From: SURF-21 sp964529285
GTDB lineage: Bacteria > Actinomycetota > Geothermincolia > Geothermincolales > RBG-13-55-18
Direction of reading: 5' to 3'
Assembly: GCA_964529285.1 (NCBI GenBank)
Contig: CAZGWK010000009.1
Coordinates: forward strand, 1 to 64,000
Length of the DNA stretch: 64,000 nucleotides
Shown here piece by piece: positions 16,178 to 24,685 of this stretch. The stretch's first letter is position 1, and each line of letters starts with the position of its first letter. A program made the translations under genes and the position numbers. A model generated the notes under the pieces. It worked only from the letters and a program-made list of their open reading frames with translations. It made no database searches and was not told where the DNA came from.

Positions 16178-16909
16178 ATGCCTAATTACAAGCTGACCTT
16201 GGAGTATGACGGGACGGACTACAGCGGATGGCAGAAGCAGCCGGACGTCCCGACGGTACAGGGAGCCCTGGAGGAAGCTCTGGCACAGGTGGCCGACCTG
16301 GAGTCTCCCGTATACGCAGCGGGGAGGACCGACGCGGGAGTGCACGCCCGGGGACAGGTGGTGAGCTTCTTTGGCTCGCTTAGGCCGTCTCCCGAGAGGC
16401 TTCCCGCCGCCCTGAACGCCTTACTGCCGCCCGACATAGCAGTCAGGGAATGCGAAGAGGTCGGGGAAGGCTTCAGCGCTCGCCGCAGCGCGGTGGCCAG
16501 GGAATACCTCTATCGCATCTATCGTGGAGAGTTTCCATCTCCCTTCAAGCGCAGATATACGTATCGCTATCCCGGCAGATTGGATATGCGAGCGATGGGA
16601 GATGCCCTGGAGGCGGTGATCGGAATCCATGATTTCGCCGCCTTCTCCCGGCGCGAGGAAGGAAAATCGAGCGTGCGGGAGGTTTACGAGGCTGAACTGC
16701 TGCAATATGAAGATGAGCTGCGCGTCAGGGTAATGGCAAGCGCCTTCGTGTGGATGATGATGCGCATGCTCTGCGGCAGCCTGATCGAGGTCGGAAGGGG
16801 CAAGTGGTCCATAGAGCGTTTCGAGCAGGTGCTCGAGAGCAAGGATAATTCGTTGAGCGGGACGGCCCTGCCGCCGCTCGGGCTGTCCCTCCAGAGAGTG
16901 CTCTATTGA
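16178..16909 (+). CDS. truA: tRNA pseudouridine(38-40) synthase TruA
   Basis: TruA (243 residues) makes pseudouridine at positions 38-40 of the tRNA anticodon arm. LEYDGTDYSGWQKQP opens the protein, and the catalytic Asp52 lies in AGRTDAGVHARGQ. Later motifs are FSARRSAVAREYLYRI and the C-terminal FVWMMMRMLCGSLIEVG. truA after rplQ is a frequent arrangement. The 269-base gap before it contains repeat copy A and no clear promoter. Confidence 0.96.
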   Translation: MPNYKLTLEYDGTDYSGWQKQPDVPTVQGALEEALAQVADLESPVYAAGRTDAGVHARGQVVSFFGSLRPSPERLPAALNALLPPDIAVRECEEVGEGFSARRSAVAREYLYRIYRGEFPSPFKRRYTYRYPGRLDMRAMGDALEAVIGIHDFAAFSRREEGKSSVREVYEAELLQYEDELRVRVMASAFVWMMMRMLCGSLIEVGRGKWSIERFEQVLESKDNSLSGTALPPLGLSLQRVLY

Positions 16910-16956
16910 GGGTGCAGGAAAGACTTATCCCGGGCGGCAGGCCGGGCAATGACCCC

Positions 16957-16982
16957 CCAGCCCGAAGGGCTGGTTTATAATT
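16957..16982 (+). terminator. Putative intrinsic terminator after truA
   Basis: CCAGCCC-GAA-GGGCTGG, a perfect 7-bp stem, followed by TTTATAATT. It lies about 50 bases past the truA stop and would end the superoperon. The T-tract is interrupted, so strength is uncertain; the TATAAT in it could also serve as a -10 element for the next gene. Confidence 0.5.
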
Positions 16983-17040
16983 AGTCAGAGGAGCAATAAT
17001 AGTAATCGGAGAGCAAGCGAGAGTGGAGAAGGGAGATGAC

Positions 17041-17937
17041 ATGGCACAGAAGTTGCTTTTCGCGGTGGATTTCTCGCCTTATACGGAGAAATTGCTCGGC
17101 TGCGCTGGCGAGCTTGCCCAAGTGGGACTCAACGAAGTCGTGCTCGTATACGTACTGGAGTCCAAAAAGCACGCCGACTACGGAGATCATAAGAACCCGG
17201 CTTACGAAGCCGAGATGAAAGACGCAGAAAGGCACTTGGGTGAGCTTGCAGGCCAGCTCGAGGCGCAGGGTATGCAAGTGACCAGCCTGCTTAGATCCGG
17301 TACCCCGGCCGTGGAGATCGTGGAGGCCGCCAAAGAGGTGGATGCAGGCCTCATCTTCCTGGGGGCACAAGGTAAGGGTTTTCTCAACCGGGCCATTCTA
17401 GGCAGCGTGAGCGAGAGGGTGCTGAAGCTTGCAGATCGCTCGGTGATGATCCAGAAATGCAAGGTTATTAAGGACGACGGAGGTTATTCCTGCGAATACA
17501 CATGTTCATCCCTTTTCGGCAATATCCTCGTGGCCAGCGATTTCTCCAAATACGCCGAGAGCGTAAAGCCTATACTGATAGACTTGGCCAGGACCCTGTG
17601 CACGCCGATCACCCTTCTGCACGTCGTCGAGGGCAAGAGCGATTGGGCTTATCAGGCCGTCGATAAACACAAAAAAGAGCAGGTCAAAGAGGAGATGGAG
17701 AAGCTGGAAGCCATGAGCTACGAATTCGGTAATTTCTGCGAGAGCGTAAACTTCGATATTGTCAACGGCGATACCCCGTCGGCCATCCTGTCCTATGCGG
17801 AGAACATGGAAGCGTCCCTTATAATACTGGGAGCCTTCGGGAGTCGTGGGGTGACCGGTGACCTCCTGGGAAGCGTGACGGAGAAGATCGTGCGCAAGAG
17901 CGATCGGCCCGTGCTGGTCCTGAAGGCCGAGGCCTGA
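17041..17937 (+). CDS. Universal stress protein, two tandem Usp domains
   Basis: A 298-residue cytoplasmic protein made of two UspA-like domains (about 1-145 and 160-298). Each ends with the nucleotide-binding glycine motif: GAQGKGFLNRAILGS in the first and GAFGSRGVTGDLLGS in the second. Both therefore look able to bind ATP. Tandem Usp proteins are common in actinobacteria and archaea and act in stress or energy limitation, but the exact role is unknown. ATG 17041 follows GAAGGGAG; an in-phase GTG at 17023 is less likely. It converges with the next gene, leaving a four-base gap. Confidence 0.85.
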   Translation: MAQKLLFAVDFSPYTEKLLGCAGELAQVGLNEVVLVYVLESKKHADYGDHKNPAYEAEMKDAERHLGELAGQLEAQGMQVTSLLRSGTPAVEIVEAAKEVDAGLIFLGAQGKGFLNRAILGSVSERVLKLADRSVMIQKCKVIKDDGGYSCEYTCSSLFGNILVASDFSKYAESVKPILIDLARTLCTPITLLHVVEGKSDWAYQAVDKHKKEQVKEEMEKLEAMSYEFGNFCESVNFDIVNGDTPSAILSYAENMEASLIILGAFGSRGVTGDLLGSVTEKIVRKSDRPVLVLKAEA

Positions 17938-17941
17938 AAGC

Positions 17942-18685
17942 CTACATAACGGGCTCCACGAGTTGGACTTCTGCGGAGCCGAAATCGTACAGGTCTAGGG
18001 TGGCCACGACCCGATAGCGCTGCAGCCTCTCCTCGGGGTCGAAACCGATCACTTCCAGGCGCAGGGAAAGTGGGGGCGAGGGTTCGACGGGAACCCATAC
18101 CCGGCAGTTCAACTCAAAATCCAGCGAGGAGAAGTAAGACCACGCGCGTTGCGGCAGAGCTTTGTCCGCCTTGTCGCCACCCAGGTTGAGCAGGTAGCGC
18201 CTGCACGGTACGCCGGAAAGCTCTTCTTCCCCCTCCAGTGATATGGAACTGTATTGCGACGCCAGTTCCAGGAAGAGTTCGGTGTCGTACAGGGGGTTGG
18301 GGATATCCTGTTCGTCGATGGCGCGCCAGATGTCTTTTTCCTGCAGATAATACTCGCTATTGTGCGAAACATAGACCAGGTCCTCCTCCCCGGACGGAGA
18401 AATGCGCGATATTAAAACCGAGAAATCGCCGCCGGTGCAAAAGCCTTCCCCGCGCTCGTCTCCGTAAATGCTTTGTCCGGATACCCCCACCCAGTTCTCT
18501 ATATGTATGTCGTAGCGGTATGGGCCGGCATCGGCAAGTGATGCAAGAGAGGCATTTACCTCATCCCTCCAGGTAGATTCCCCGTCAGCGGCCGGGTTGC
18601 CGCAGCCGTTTACGCTCGCGAACGCGAACACGAACAGGAACGTTATAAGCAGGAGACAGGCCGGGCAACGGCGTAAGGCCGCCAT
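17942..18685 (-). CDS. Putative lipoprotein of unknown function
   Basis: A 247-residue protein with a lipoprotein signal: a positively charged start, a long hydrophobic run (LLLITFLFVFAF) and a lipobox-like SVNGC with Cys28 as the predicted lipidation site. The mature part has features of a LolA/LppX-like or similar outer-surface beta protein (many alternating hydrophobics, PYRYDIHIENW near the start), but no family is recognised with confidence. Its ATG overlaps the stop of the phosphohexomutase gene by one base (TGATG), so the two are probably co-transcribed. Confidence 0.7.
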   Translation of the reverse strand: MAALRRCPACLLLITFLFVFAFASVNGCGNPAADGESTWRDEVNASLASLADAGPYRYDIHIENWVGVSGQSIYGDERGEGFCTGGDFSVLISRISPSGEEDLVYVSHNSEYYLQEKDIWRAIDEQDIPNPLYDTELFLELASQYSSISLEGEEELSGVPCRRYLLNLGGDKADKALPQRAWSYFSSLDFELNCRVWVPVEPSPPLSLRLEVIGFDPEERLQRYRVVATLDLYDFGSAEVQLVEPVM

Positions 18686-20025
18686 CAGGAACGGATCACC
18701 GCCAATACCTCATCGCGTTTCACTTCCATCAGGTCACGCGTTCTGGCTTCGAGGTTGAGCCTGATAAGCGGCTCCGTGTTGGAAGGGCGTACGTTGAACC
18801 ACCAGTCCTCGAACTCGACGGTAACGCCGTCCAGCGTATATACCTCACCGTTCCCGTAGAGATAGGCGATCTCGGCGAGCTTAGCCGCCATGTTCTCTAC
18901 GCGGCTGTTGATCTCCCCGGAAGCATAATATTTTTTGAATGGCAAGAGGATCTTTGAGAGGGGTTTAGCTTCCAGGCCTACTATCTCGAGGATAAACATG
19001 GCGGCGATCAGACCGGAATCGGCACGGTAGTTATCCCTGAAATAGTAATGCCCGGAATGTTCTCCTCCGAATATGGCTCCGGTCTCCGCCATGGTCTGCT
19101 TTATGAAAGAATGTCCCACCCTCTCCCTGATGGGAGTGCCGTCGTACGCGCGGATGGTCTCCGGAACGACCCAGCTGTTGATGCAATTGTAAATGACTTT
19201 CTCGCCCGGATTGGTCTGCAGGATTCTCCTGGCGACCATGGCGGTGGTGAGGGAACCGCTTACCGGCTCCCCCTCATCGTCCACGAGAAAGACGCGGTCC
19301 GCATCCCCATCGAAGGCCATGCCCAGGTCGCCGCCCGCTTCCAGGACCCATTGGGAGAGCAGTCTGATGTTATCTGGGTTTATCGGATCGGGTTGGTGGT
19401 GAGGGAAGGAGCCGTCGAGCTCGAAGCAATGGGGCACGAGCTCGCAGGGCAGGTGCTCGAAGATGGCCGGCAGGATCAGGCCGCCCATGCCGTTACCGGC
19501 ATCGGCCACGACCTTCAAGGGACGCAGGGAAGAGATATCTATGAAGGAGAGCACGTGTTCCACGTAGCGTGGCAACATCTCGAGCTCCTGCATGGTTCCC
19601 TTGCGCCCGGCTTGCGGGAACTCGCCATCCAGGACGAGATCCCTTATCTCCGCGATGCCCGTGTCCGCGCTTATGGGGCCGGCTTTACGGCGGCACAGTT
19701 TGAGCCCGTTGTATTCCATGGGGTTGTGGGAAGCCGTGAACATCGCCCCTGGCCTGTCCAGGACTCCGGAGGCGAAGTAGAGCATGTCGGTCGAGCAGAG
19801 CCCGATATCCGCAACGTCCGCGCCCTGATCGTTGGCGCCCGCGATGAACGCTCGGGAGAGGATGGGTGACGAAAGGCGCATATCCCGTCCCGTGACTATT
19901 TGATCTTCGCCGAGAAAGGAAACGAATGCCCTTCCGATACGGTAAGATAACTCTTCGTCTATCTGCTCCGGGTAGATGCCGCGAATGTCGTATGCCTTGA
20001 AAATCCCGGGCTCTATCTCTTTCAT
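18685..20025 (-). CDS. manB: Phosphomannomutase/phosphoglucomutase
   Basis: An alpha-D-phosphohexomutase of 446 residues, interconverting hexose 6- and 1-phosphates for sugar-nucleotide synthesis. The phospho-serine loop is TASHNP with Ser99; the metal loop DGDADR lies near residue 240; the sugar-binding loop is GGEHSGHYY; and the phosphate-binding loop is RPSNTEP near the C terminus. It starts with KAYDIRGIYPEQ, typical of the PMM/PGM (AlgC/ManB) branch. A divergent PGI/PMI gene lies upstream, which fits a mannose/glucose interconversion module. Confidence 0.9.
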   Translation of the reverse strand: MKEIEPGIFKAYDIRGIYPEQIDEELSYRIGRAFVSFLGEDQIVTGRDMRLSSPILSRAFIAGANDQGADVADIGLCSTDMLYFASGVLDRPGAMFTASHNPMEYNGLKLCRRKAGPISADTGIAEIRDLVLDGEFPQAGRKGTMQELEMLPRYVEHVLSFIDISSLRPLKVVADAGNGMGGLILPAIFEHLPCELVPHCFELDGSFPHHQPDPINPDNIRLLSQWVLEAGGDLGMAFDGDADRVFLVDDEGEPVSGSLTTAMVARRILQTNPGEKVIYNCINSWVVPETIRAYDGTPIRERVGHSFIKQTMAETGAIFGGEHSGHYYFRDNYRADSGLIAAMFILEIVGLEAKPLSKILLPFKKYYASGEINSRVENMAAKLAEIAYLYGNGEVYTLDGVTVEFEDWWFNVRPSNTEPLIRLNLEARTRDLMEVKRDEVLAVIRS

Positions 20026-20046
20026 GTCATGCCCTCCCTCTCGACC

Positions 20047-20062
20047 TGATAGAATTCTATCA
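20047..20062. promoter_or_regulatory. 16-bp perfect palindrome in the manB / PGI-PMI divergent region
   Basis: TGATAGAATTCTATCA is its own reverse complement. It lies about 22 bases upstream of the manB start on the minus strand. A -10-like TATGAT on the minus strand (complement of 20059-20064) overlaps it, so the site could be an operator. No regulator is identified. Confidence 0.35.
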
Positions 20063-20196
20063 TAGCCACATGGGAGGGCCGAGGCCAGGTCGGGGCGAAG
20101 GAATAAGGCAAGTTACCCGTTTGGCGCGCCTACATAATATATGTGGCATAGAGTGTTCTGACGGCCGCGGGAGGATTCTAAAAGAGAGGGGTTTTC

Positions 20197-21270
20197 ATGG
20201 CTGAAGAGGTTAGCCTGGACGATGTGATGTCGCTGGAGGAAAGGGATCCCGGCGGGATGCTGTCGGCTATAGAATCCTTTCCCGGGCATGCGTCGGAGGC
20301 GCTCCACCTTGGCCGGGACATGCTGGATACACCGTCCCCCGAGGGCTTGAAGCGCATCGCATACGCGGGCATGGGAGGTTCCGCCGTGGGCGGTGATATA
20401 CTGCGTTCCCTTGTAGAGGATGCGGTTGGCATGCCCATCACTGTGTACCGCTCCTACCGCCTGCCCTCAATATTGGGCCCGGACACGCTCGCTATCTTCA
20501 CCAGCTATTCCGGCAACACGGAGGAGACCCTTTCCTCGCTGGAGGACGCGGTATATCTGGGCTGCAGGATCATGGCCGTCACCACGGGCGGGGTATTGCT
20601 GGAGAAAGCAAAGGGATATCGGTTCCCCACCCTGGTAGTCCCGGCAGGCCTGCAGCCCAGGGCTGCCCTGGCTTACCTTTCCCTTGCTGCGGCCGCGGCC
20701 ATGGAGAAAATGGGTTTGCTGCAGGGTTTCGTCAAGGTGGCCTACGAGACTATAGATTTTCTGCAGGAGAAGAGCAAGGACTGGGGACGTTTGAACCCCC
20801 AGAACAAGAATTTCGCCAAGCGGTTGGCGGTGCGCCTCAAGGGCAAGATACCGCTCATCTATGGCACGGACGGCATTCTTTCAGTCGCCGCGTATCGCTG
20901 GAAATGCCAGTTCAACGAGAACTCCAAGGTCTCTGCCTTCCAGCATACCATTCCGGAGATGAACCATAACGAGATCGTGGGGTTCTATGAGCTGGATGAT
21001 TTCTCCAGAAAAGTCGAGATAATCATGCTGGTGGAGGAGGACGACACGTCACGCACCGCAAAGAGAGTGGAGGTGACTTCGGAGATCCTGCAGGACAAGG
21101 TGGGCGGAGTAACCGTAATACATGTGGGGGGACGTACCCGGACCGAAAAGCTCTTTTCCGCCATTCACCTGGGCGATTTCGTAAGCGGCTACCTGGCCCT
21201 GCTCAACGGAGTGGACCCGACCCCCGTAGAGAGCATCGCTCTGCTCAAGGAGCGCATGGCCCAGGAGTGA
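20197..21270 (+). CDS. Bifunctional phosphoglucose/phosphomannose isomerase
   Basis: A 357-residue SIS-domain protein of the PGI/PMI family, which converts glucose 6-phosphate or mannose 6-phosphate to fructose 6-phosphate. The first SIS domain has YAGMGGSAVGGD (about 56-67) and FTSYSGNTEET (101-111). The C-terminal half has FNENSKVSAFQHTIPEMNHNEIVGF (quoted in part), with the catalytic Glu and His region of this family. Such enzymes are found in archaea, actinobacteria and thermophiles. AGAGGGG precedes ATG 20197. Together with the divergent manB it supplies mannose- or glucose-1-phosphate. Confidence 0.9.
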   Translation: MAEEVSLDDVMSLEERDPGGMLSAIESFPGHASEALHLGRDMLDTPSPEGLKRIAYAGMGGSAVGGDILRSLVEDAVGMPITVYRSYRLPSILGPDTLAIFTSYSGNTEETLSSLEDAVYLGCRIMAVTTGGVLLEKAKGYRFPTLVVPAGLQPRAALAYLSLAAAAAMEKMGLLQGFVKVAYETIDFLQEKSKDWGRLNPQNKNFAKRLAVRLKGKIPLIYGTDGILSVAAYRWKCQFNENSKVSAFQHTIPEMNHNEIVGFYELDDFSRKVEIIMLVEEDDTSRTAKRVEVTSEILQDKVGGVTVIHVGGRTRTEKLFSAIHLGDFVSGYLALLNGVDPTPVESIALLKERMAQE

Positions 21271-21318
21271 CGAGAAAGAACGGCGGCGGATTAGACAAGA
21301 GCGAGGGGCCGGAGAACG

Positions 21319-22131
21319 ATGGAAACCGAGGCGCGAGACTTTATCGCTTCCCGATTGCGCGACGCGGGGCTCGCGGCGCCCCGCGCGGGAGTGGTCCTGG
21401 GGAGCGGCCTTGGGAAGGCGGCACCGGATCTGGAAGGAGCCGTCGAGCTGAACTGCCGTGACGTGCCGGGATGGCCCGAGTGCGGCGTACCGGGCCACGC
21501 AGGCACGTTGCGCCTTGGTATCTGCGGAAGCGCGCAGGCGATGGTGCAAATGGGACGTGCCCACTATTACGAAGGCCTGGATATGGAAGAAGTGACGTTC
21601 CCGATGCGGGTAATGGGCGCACTGGGTATAGAGGAGGTGTTCATGGCCAATGCCGCGGGAGCCCTCAACCCTGCATACGAACGTGGATACCTGATGCTGG
21701 TGCGCGACCATATCAATCTCATGGGGGAGAACCCTATGCGGGGAATGCGAGACGAAGAGGGAAACCCCGCGTTTCTCGACGTCTCGTCTCTCTACGATAC
21801 GGAGAAGGGAGACAGGCTCACGGAGAGGGGAAAGGCATCGGAGTGGTTCATGGAGGGCGGCGTGCTGGTGGCTGTCTCGGGGCCCACCTATGAGACGGGC
21901 GCCGAGTTGCGCTACATGCGCCTGGTGGGCGGTGACGCCGTCTCCATGAGCCTGGTGCCCGAAGCTCTTGTGGCTCATTACCTCGGCCTTTCCGTTACCG
22001 CGGTCAGCGTGATCACTAATGTATGGGATATGCGCCAGCCTCAGCCCGTATCTCACCAGGAAGTCCTGGATACCGCGGCTGCGGCTGGACCGGTCCTCAA
22101 AGAGGTTATTACCGCCTGGCTTGAGCTGTGA
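21319..22131 (+). CDS. punA: Purine-nucleoside phosphorylase (trimeric, class I)
   Basis: A 270-residue PNP of the PNP/MTAP family; it splits purine nucleosides with phosphate into base and ribose 1-phosphate. The phosphate loop VVLGSGLGK (about 26-34), MGRAHYYEG, the NAAGALNP motif, and GPTYETGAELR are all present. SVITNVWDM retains the Asn that contacts the purine in class I enzymes. It lies 48 bases downstream of the isomerase gene on the same strand, probably in one transcript. An MTAP-type preference cannot be excluded, but the YETGAE motif favours PNP. Confidence 0.88.
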   Translation: METEARDFIASRLRDAGLAAPRAGVVLGSGLGKAAPDLEGAVELNCRDVPGWPECGVPGHAGTLRLGICGSAQAMVQMGRAHYYEGLDMEEVTFPMRVMGALGIEEVFMANAAGALNPAYERGYLMLVRDHINLMGENPMRGMRDEEGNPAFLDVSSLYDTEKGDRLTERGKASEWFMEGGVLVAVSGPTYETGAELRYMRLVGGDAVSMSLVPEALVAHYLGLSVTAVSVITNVWDMRQPQPVSHQEVLDTAAAAGPVLKEVITAWLEL

Positions 22132-22386
22132 GGCGGGGCGGATGGTGAGTTTTTAAGCTCTCCGTGCAGCTTCTCTTAACGCCCCGTCTTTGTCCGCGTC
22201 CCGTCCACTTCGTTCTCTAACGCAATGCGCTTCAGCTTTAAAGCAAAGGCAACGATTCCTTAACAAATGCTTAATAAACGCGGTGTTTAATGTTAGCAAA
22301 GCTAATCAATGGAACAAGCGTGGTGCAGAGGGATGTCTTAATGCTAACGGGGATGACAGGTTATTGTGACGGGAGTTGATCGCGTG
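22132..22386. other. Intergenic region, AT-richer, with a small palindrome
   Basis: No gene is seen here. The last 140 bases are clearly richer in A and T than the surroundings. They hold TTAGC-AAA-GCTAA at 22293-22305, a short inverted repeat that might be an operator. No promoter with good spacing between -35 and -10 was found. Confidence 0.3.
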
Positions 22387-23142
22387 ATGAAGAAAAAGCA
22401 CACCAGAGAGAGGGTTCTCGTTGCCGCAGTCACGGTATCGCTGCTGATGACGGCGATGTTGGCCGTGTCGTGCGGCGTCGAGTCGCAGCCCGAGCAGGAG
22501 GGCGGTACTGCGCGCAAGTATCCACCCGGCACCAGCGAAGAGATGCTTAGCGAGACGACCGGAAGCGGCGGGCTGGCCCTGGAGGGCGGCAACGCTGAGC
22601 CCGCAGCGGAAGAGGGCGAGAGTGAAGCGGAGAGCATCCCGGTGGCTGGCGCAGCTGCTGTCGAGCTGGCGGGGGCCCGTTTCACGGTGGTCGAGGCCGC
22701 GCGCCAGGACTCCAATGCCGACGTTATCACCTCGGGCCAGAGGGAGGTTCCCGGCGACTACTACGAGATCGAGTTGCTGGTGGAGAACGTGGGCGACGAT
22801 ATCGTAGACCTGTCGGAGTATTCCTTCCGCATCTGGAGCGAGGGGATAAGCGCAGGTGATTACGAAGATTACTACGGTATGACCGGCGTTTTCGGAGATT
22901 ACGTTTCCGAGAACATGATCTCAGCCACCCTGCTGGACTATACGACCCTGCAGCCGGCAGCTTATAAGCTGAAGGCGGGCGAGACGGTTGAAGGGGTATT
23001 CCTCTTCTTCGACCTCAGCCCCAAGAGAGCCGCCCGCAACGAGGGAGTGACCGGGGTGGGTACGAACCTCGTCTTCCACAAATCGCGCGGAGACGATTCC
23101 GGAGAGGATATCGAGATAAACCTGGCCGCATACCCGGATTGA
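22387..23142 (+). CDS. Lipoprotein with a DUF4352-like domain
   Basis: A 251-residue predicted lipoprotein. The signal peptide runs from the basic KKKHTRERV through a hydrophobic stretch to the lipobox LAVSC (Cys about 29). A low-complexity Glu/Gly/Ala linker of about 60 residues follows, then a ~150-residue beta-rich domain with FTVVEAARQD, YYEIELLVENVGDD and the end GTNLVFHKS, which resembles the Ig-like DUF4352 fold. It is directly upstream of an ABC permease and ATPase, with 19 bases between, so it may be their surface partner. ATG 22387 is one of three close in-phase starts. Confidence 0.7.
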   Translation: MKKKHTRERVLVAAVTVSLLMTAMLAVSCGVESQPEQEGGTARKYPPGTSEEMLSETTGSGGLALEGGNAEPAAEEGESEAESIPVAGAAAVELAGARFTVVEAARQDSNADVITSGQREVPGDYYEIELLVENVGDDIVDLSEYSFRIWSEGISAGDYEDYYGMTGVFGDYVSENMISATLLDYTTLQPAAYKLKAGETVEGVFLFFDLSPKRAARNEGVTGVGTNLVFHKSRGDDSGEDIEINLAAYPD

Positions 23143-23161
23143 GAAAGGGGAGGAGGCTTAC

Positions 23162-24673
23162 ATGCGTTCGCTGAAGAGGGGATTCCGCAGCTTCCGCCGC
23201 CATCCCTCGAGTAACCTGGTGGTAGTCCTCCTTCTCTTCGTGTGCCTCACCTTCTCGCTGTCCATGCTGGCGGTCAAACTTGCAGCGGACAGCCAGACCG
23301 AGACGGTCAAGCAGAGGGTGGGGAACTATGGAGAGGTCCGTTCGAGTTCGGGGTTCATGATGTCCACCTTCGAGATGGAGCGCGGGAAGAGCGAAGCGGA
23401 GAGGGTAAAAGAGGCCCGCGGAATGTCAGAGGAAGAGGAGCTGGAAGAGAGATCCAAGACCCTGGTGCCGGAGGACCTTGTCGACGAGTTCTCGCATGAT
23501 CCCCACATCATCACTTACGATAAGATTCTGACCTCGGGCGTAACCGTGCCCGGGCTGAAGAACATCGAGCTGGCATCCATGCTCGCACTGAGCAGGGAGA
23601 TAGCGGAGGGCGCAGCTGCTTCGGGTATCACCGAGAACACCTTCGTTTTCGAAGGTAATACCAACGGAGCCTCGGCATCCGAGTTCCTCAACGGCAACAA
23701 GGAGCTAATAGACGGTTCCTTTTATACTTACGCGGATCACCTGGAGGAAAGCGCGGTGGTGCTTATCGAAAAGAACCTCGCCGAGGAGAACACCTTGGAG
23801 GTGGGTGATACAGTAACGGCCTTCATCAGCGGGGAAAAAGGAAAGGACGCCGAGGTAGAGCTGGAGATCGTGGGCATATATGAGACCATAGAAGCGGAGC
23901 GCCAGGCCCAGACCGGATCCTTCGCCACTTTTAACCCTGCGGGAAACAAGTTTTTCGCGCCACTTTCTCTCGTACAGGTACTCAACAATACCCCTGGCTA
24001 CGTCGAATTGGGGTCATATTACTTCGACAACGTCGATCATACGGAGCAGCTGCAGGAGGTATTCCTGAACAAGACCGGCGGCAGTGAGCAGTACGAGTTC
24101 GTCACCGACCTCACCGACTACGAGATCATCTCCGATCCCCTGCAGAAGGTGGGCAAGACATCCGTAATCGGGCTGGCGGGAGCACTGGGGGCGTGCGCGC
24201 TCATCATCCTGTTGGCCATGGCGATCATCATCGGCGGCCGCACCCGTGAACTGGGCGTGCTCAAGGCCATAGGTGCAACGGACAGGCAGGTCATCGCGCA
24301 GTACGCCGTGGAGGTGATATGCGTATGCCTCGTATCCATCATCCTGGCAACGGGAGCCACCGCCATCATCAGCCAGAGCATAGGCGACTGGCTGCTTTCG
24401 GGCAGCGAGACCTCCCGGGTGCAGGAAGAGGAAGAAGCTTCAGGAGCGGCGGCCATGATGTCGCGCCTCACCGAGCGCAACCTCTACAAGGAAGGCGGCA
24501 TGTTCTCAACGGCGGTGAGCGGAGAAGAAGAAGCGGAGCTGGAAGTGGTCTACCAGGGAGACATGTTGCTCTACGGCATTCTCATACTCCTGGGCATAAG
24601 CCTGTTGGGGATGGCTATACCCGTGGCGTGGATAAGCCGCCTGCGGCCGGCAAGAGTACTGAGCATGGAGTGA
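23162..24673 (+). CDS. ABC transporter permease, FtsX/MacB-like
   Basis: A 503-residue membrane protein with one N-terminal membrane segment (about 18-40, NLVVVLLLFVCLTFSLSML), a large extracellular domain (about 45-335), and three further segments at the C terminus, the layout of FtsX/MacB-type permeases. The sequence GGRTRELGVLKAIGATDRQV after the second segment is the conserved FtsX-domain coupling loop. Such systems mostly move lipoproteins or peptides or act as mechanotransducers rather than importers. GGGGAGGAGG upstream gives a strong ribosome-binding site. The ATPase gene follows at once. Confidence 0.87.
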   Translation: MRSLKRGFRSFRRHPSSNLVVVLLLFVCLTFSLSMLAVKLAADSQTETVKQRVGNYGEVRSSSGFMMSTFEMERGKSEAERVKEARGMSEEEELEERSKTLVPEDLVDEFSHDPHIITYDKILTSGVTVPGLKNIELASMLALSREIAEGAAASGITENTFVFEGNTNGASASEFLNGNKELIDGSFYTYADHLEESAVVLIEKNLAEENTLEVGDTVTAFISGEKGKDAEVELEIVGIYETIEAERQAQTGSFATFNPAGNKFFAPLSLVQVLNNTPGYVELGSYYFDNVDHTEQLQEVFLNKTGGSEQYEFVTDLTDYEIISDPLQKVGKTSVIGLAGALGACALIILLAMAIIIGGRTRELGVLKAIGATDRQVIAQYAVEVICVCLVSIILATGATAIISQSIGDWLLSGSETSRVQEEEEASGAAAMMSRLTERNLYKEGGMFSTAVSGEEEAELEVVYQGDMLLYGILILLGISLLGMAIPVAWISRLRPARVLSME

Positions 24674-24685
24674 GAGGTGATGCGC

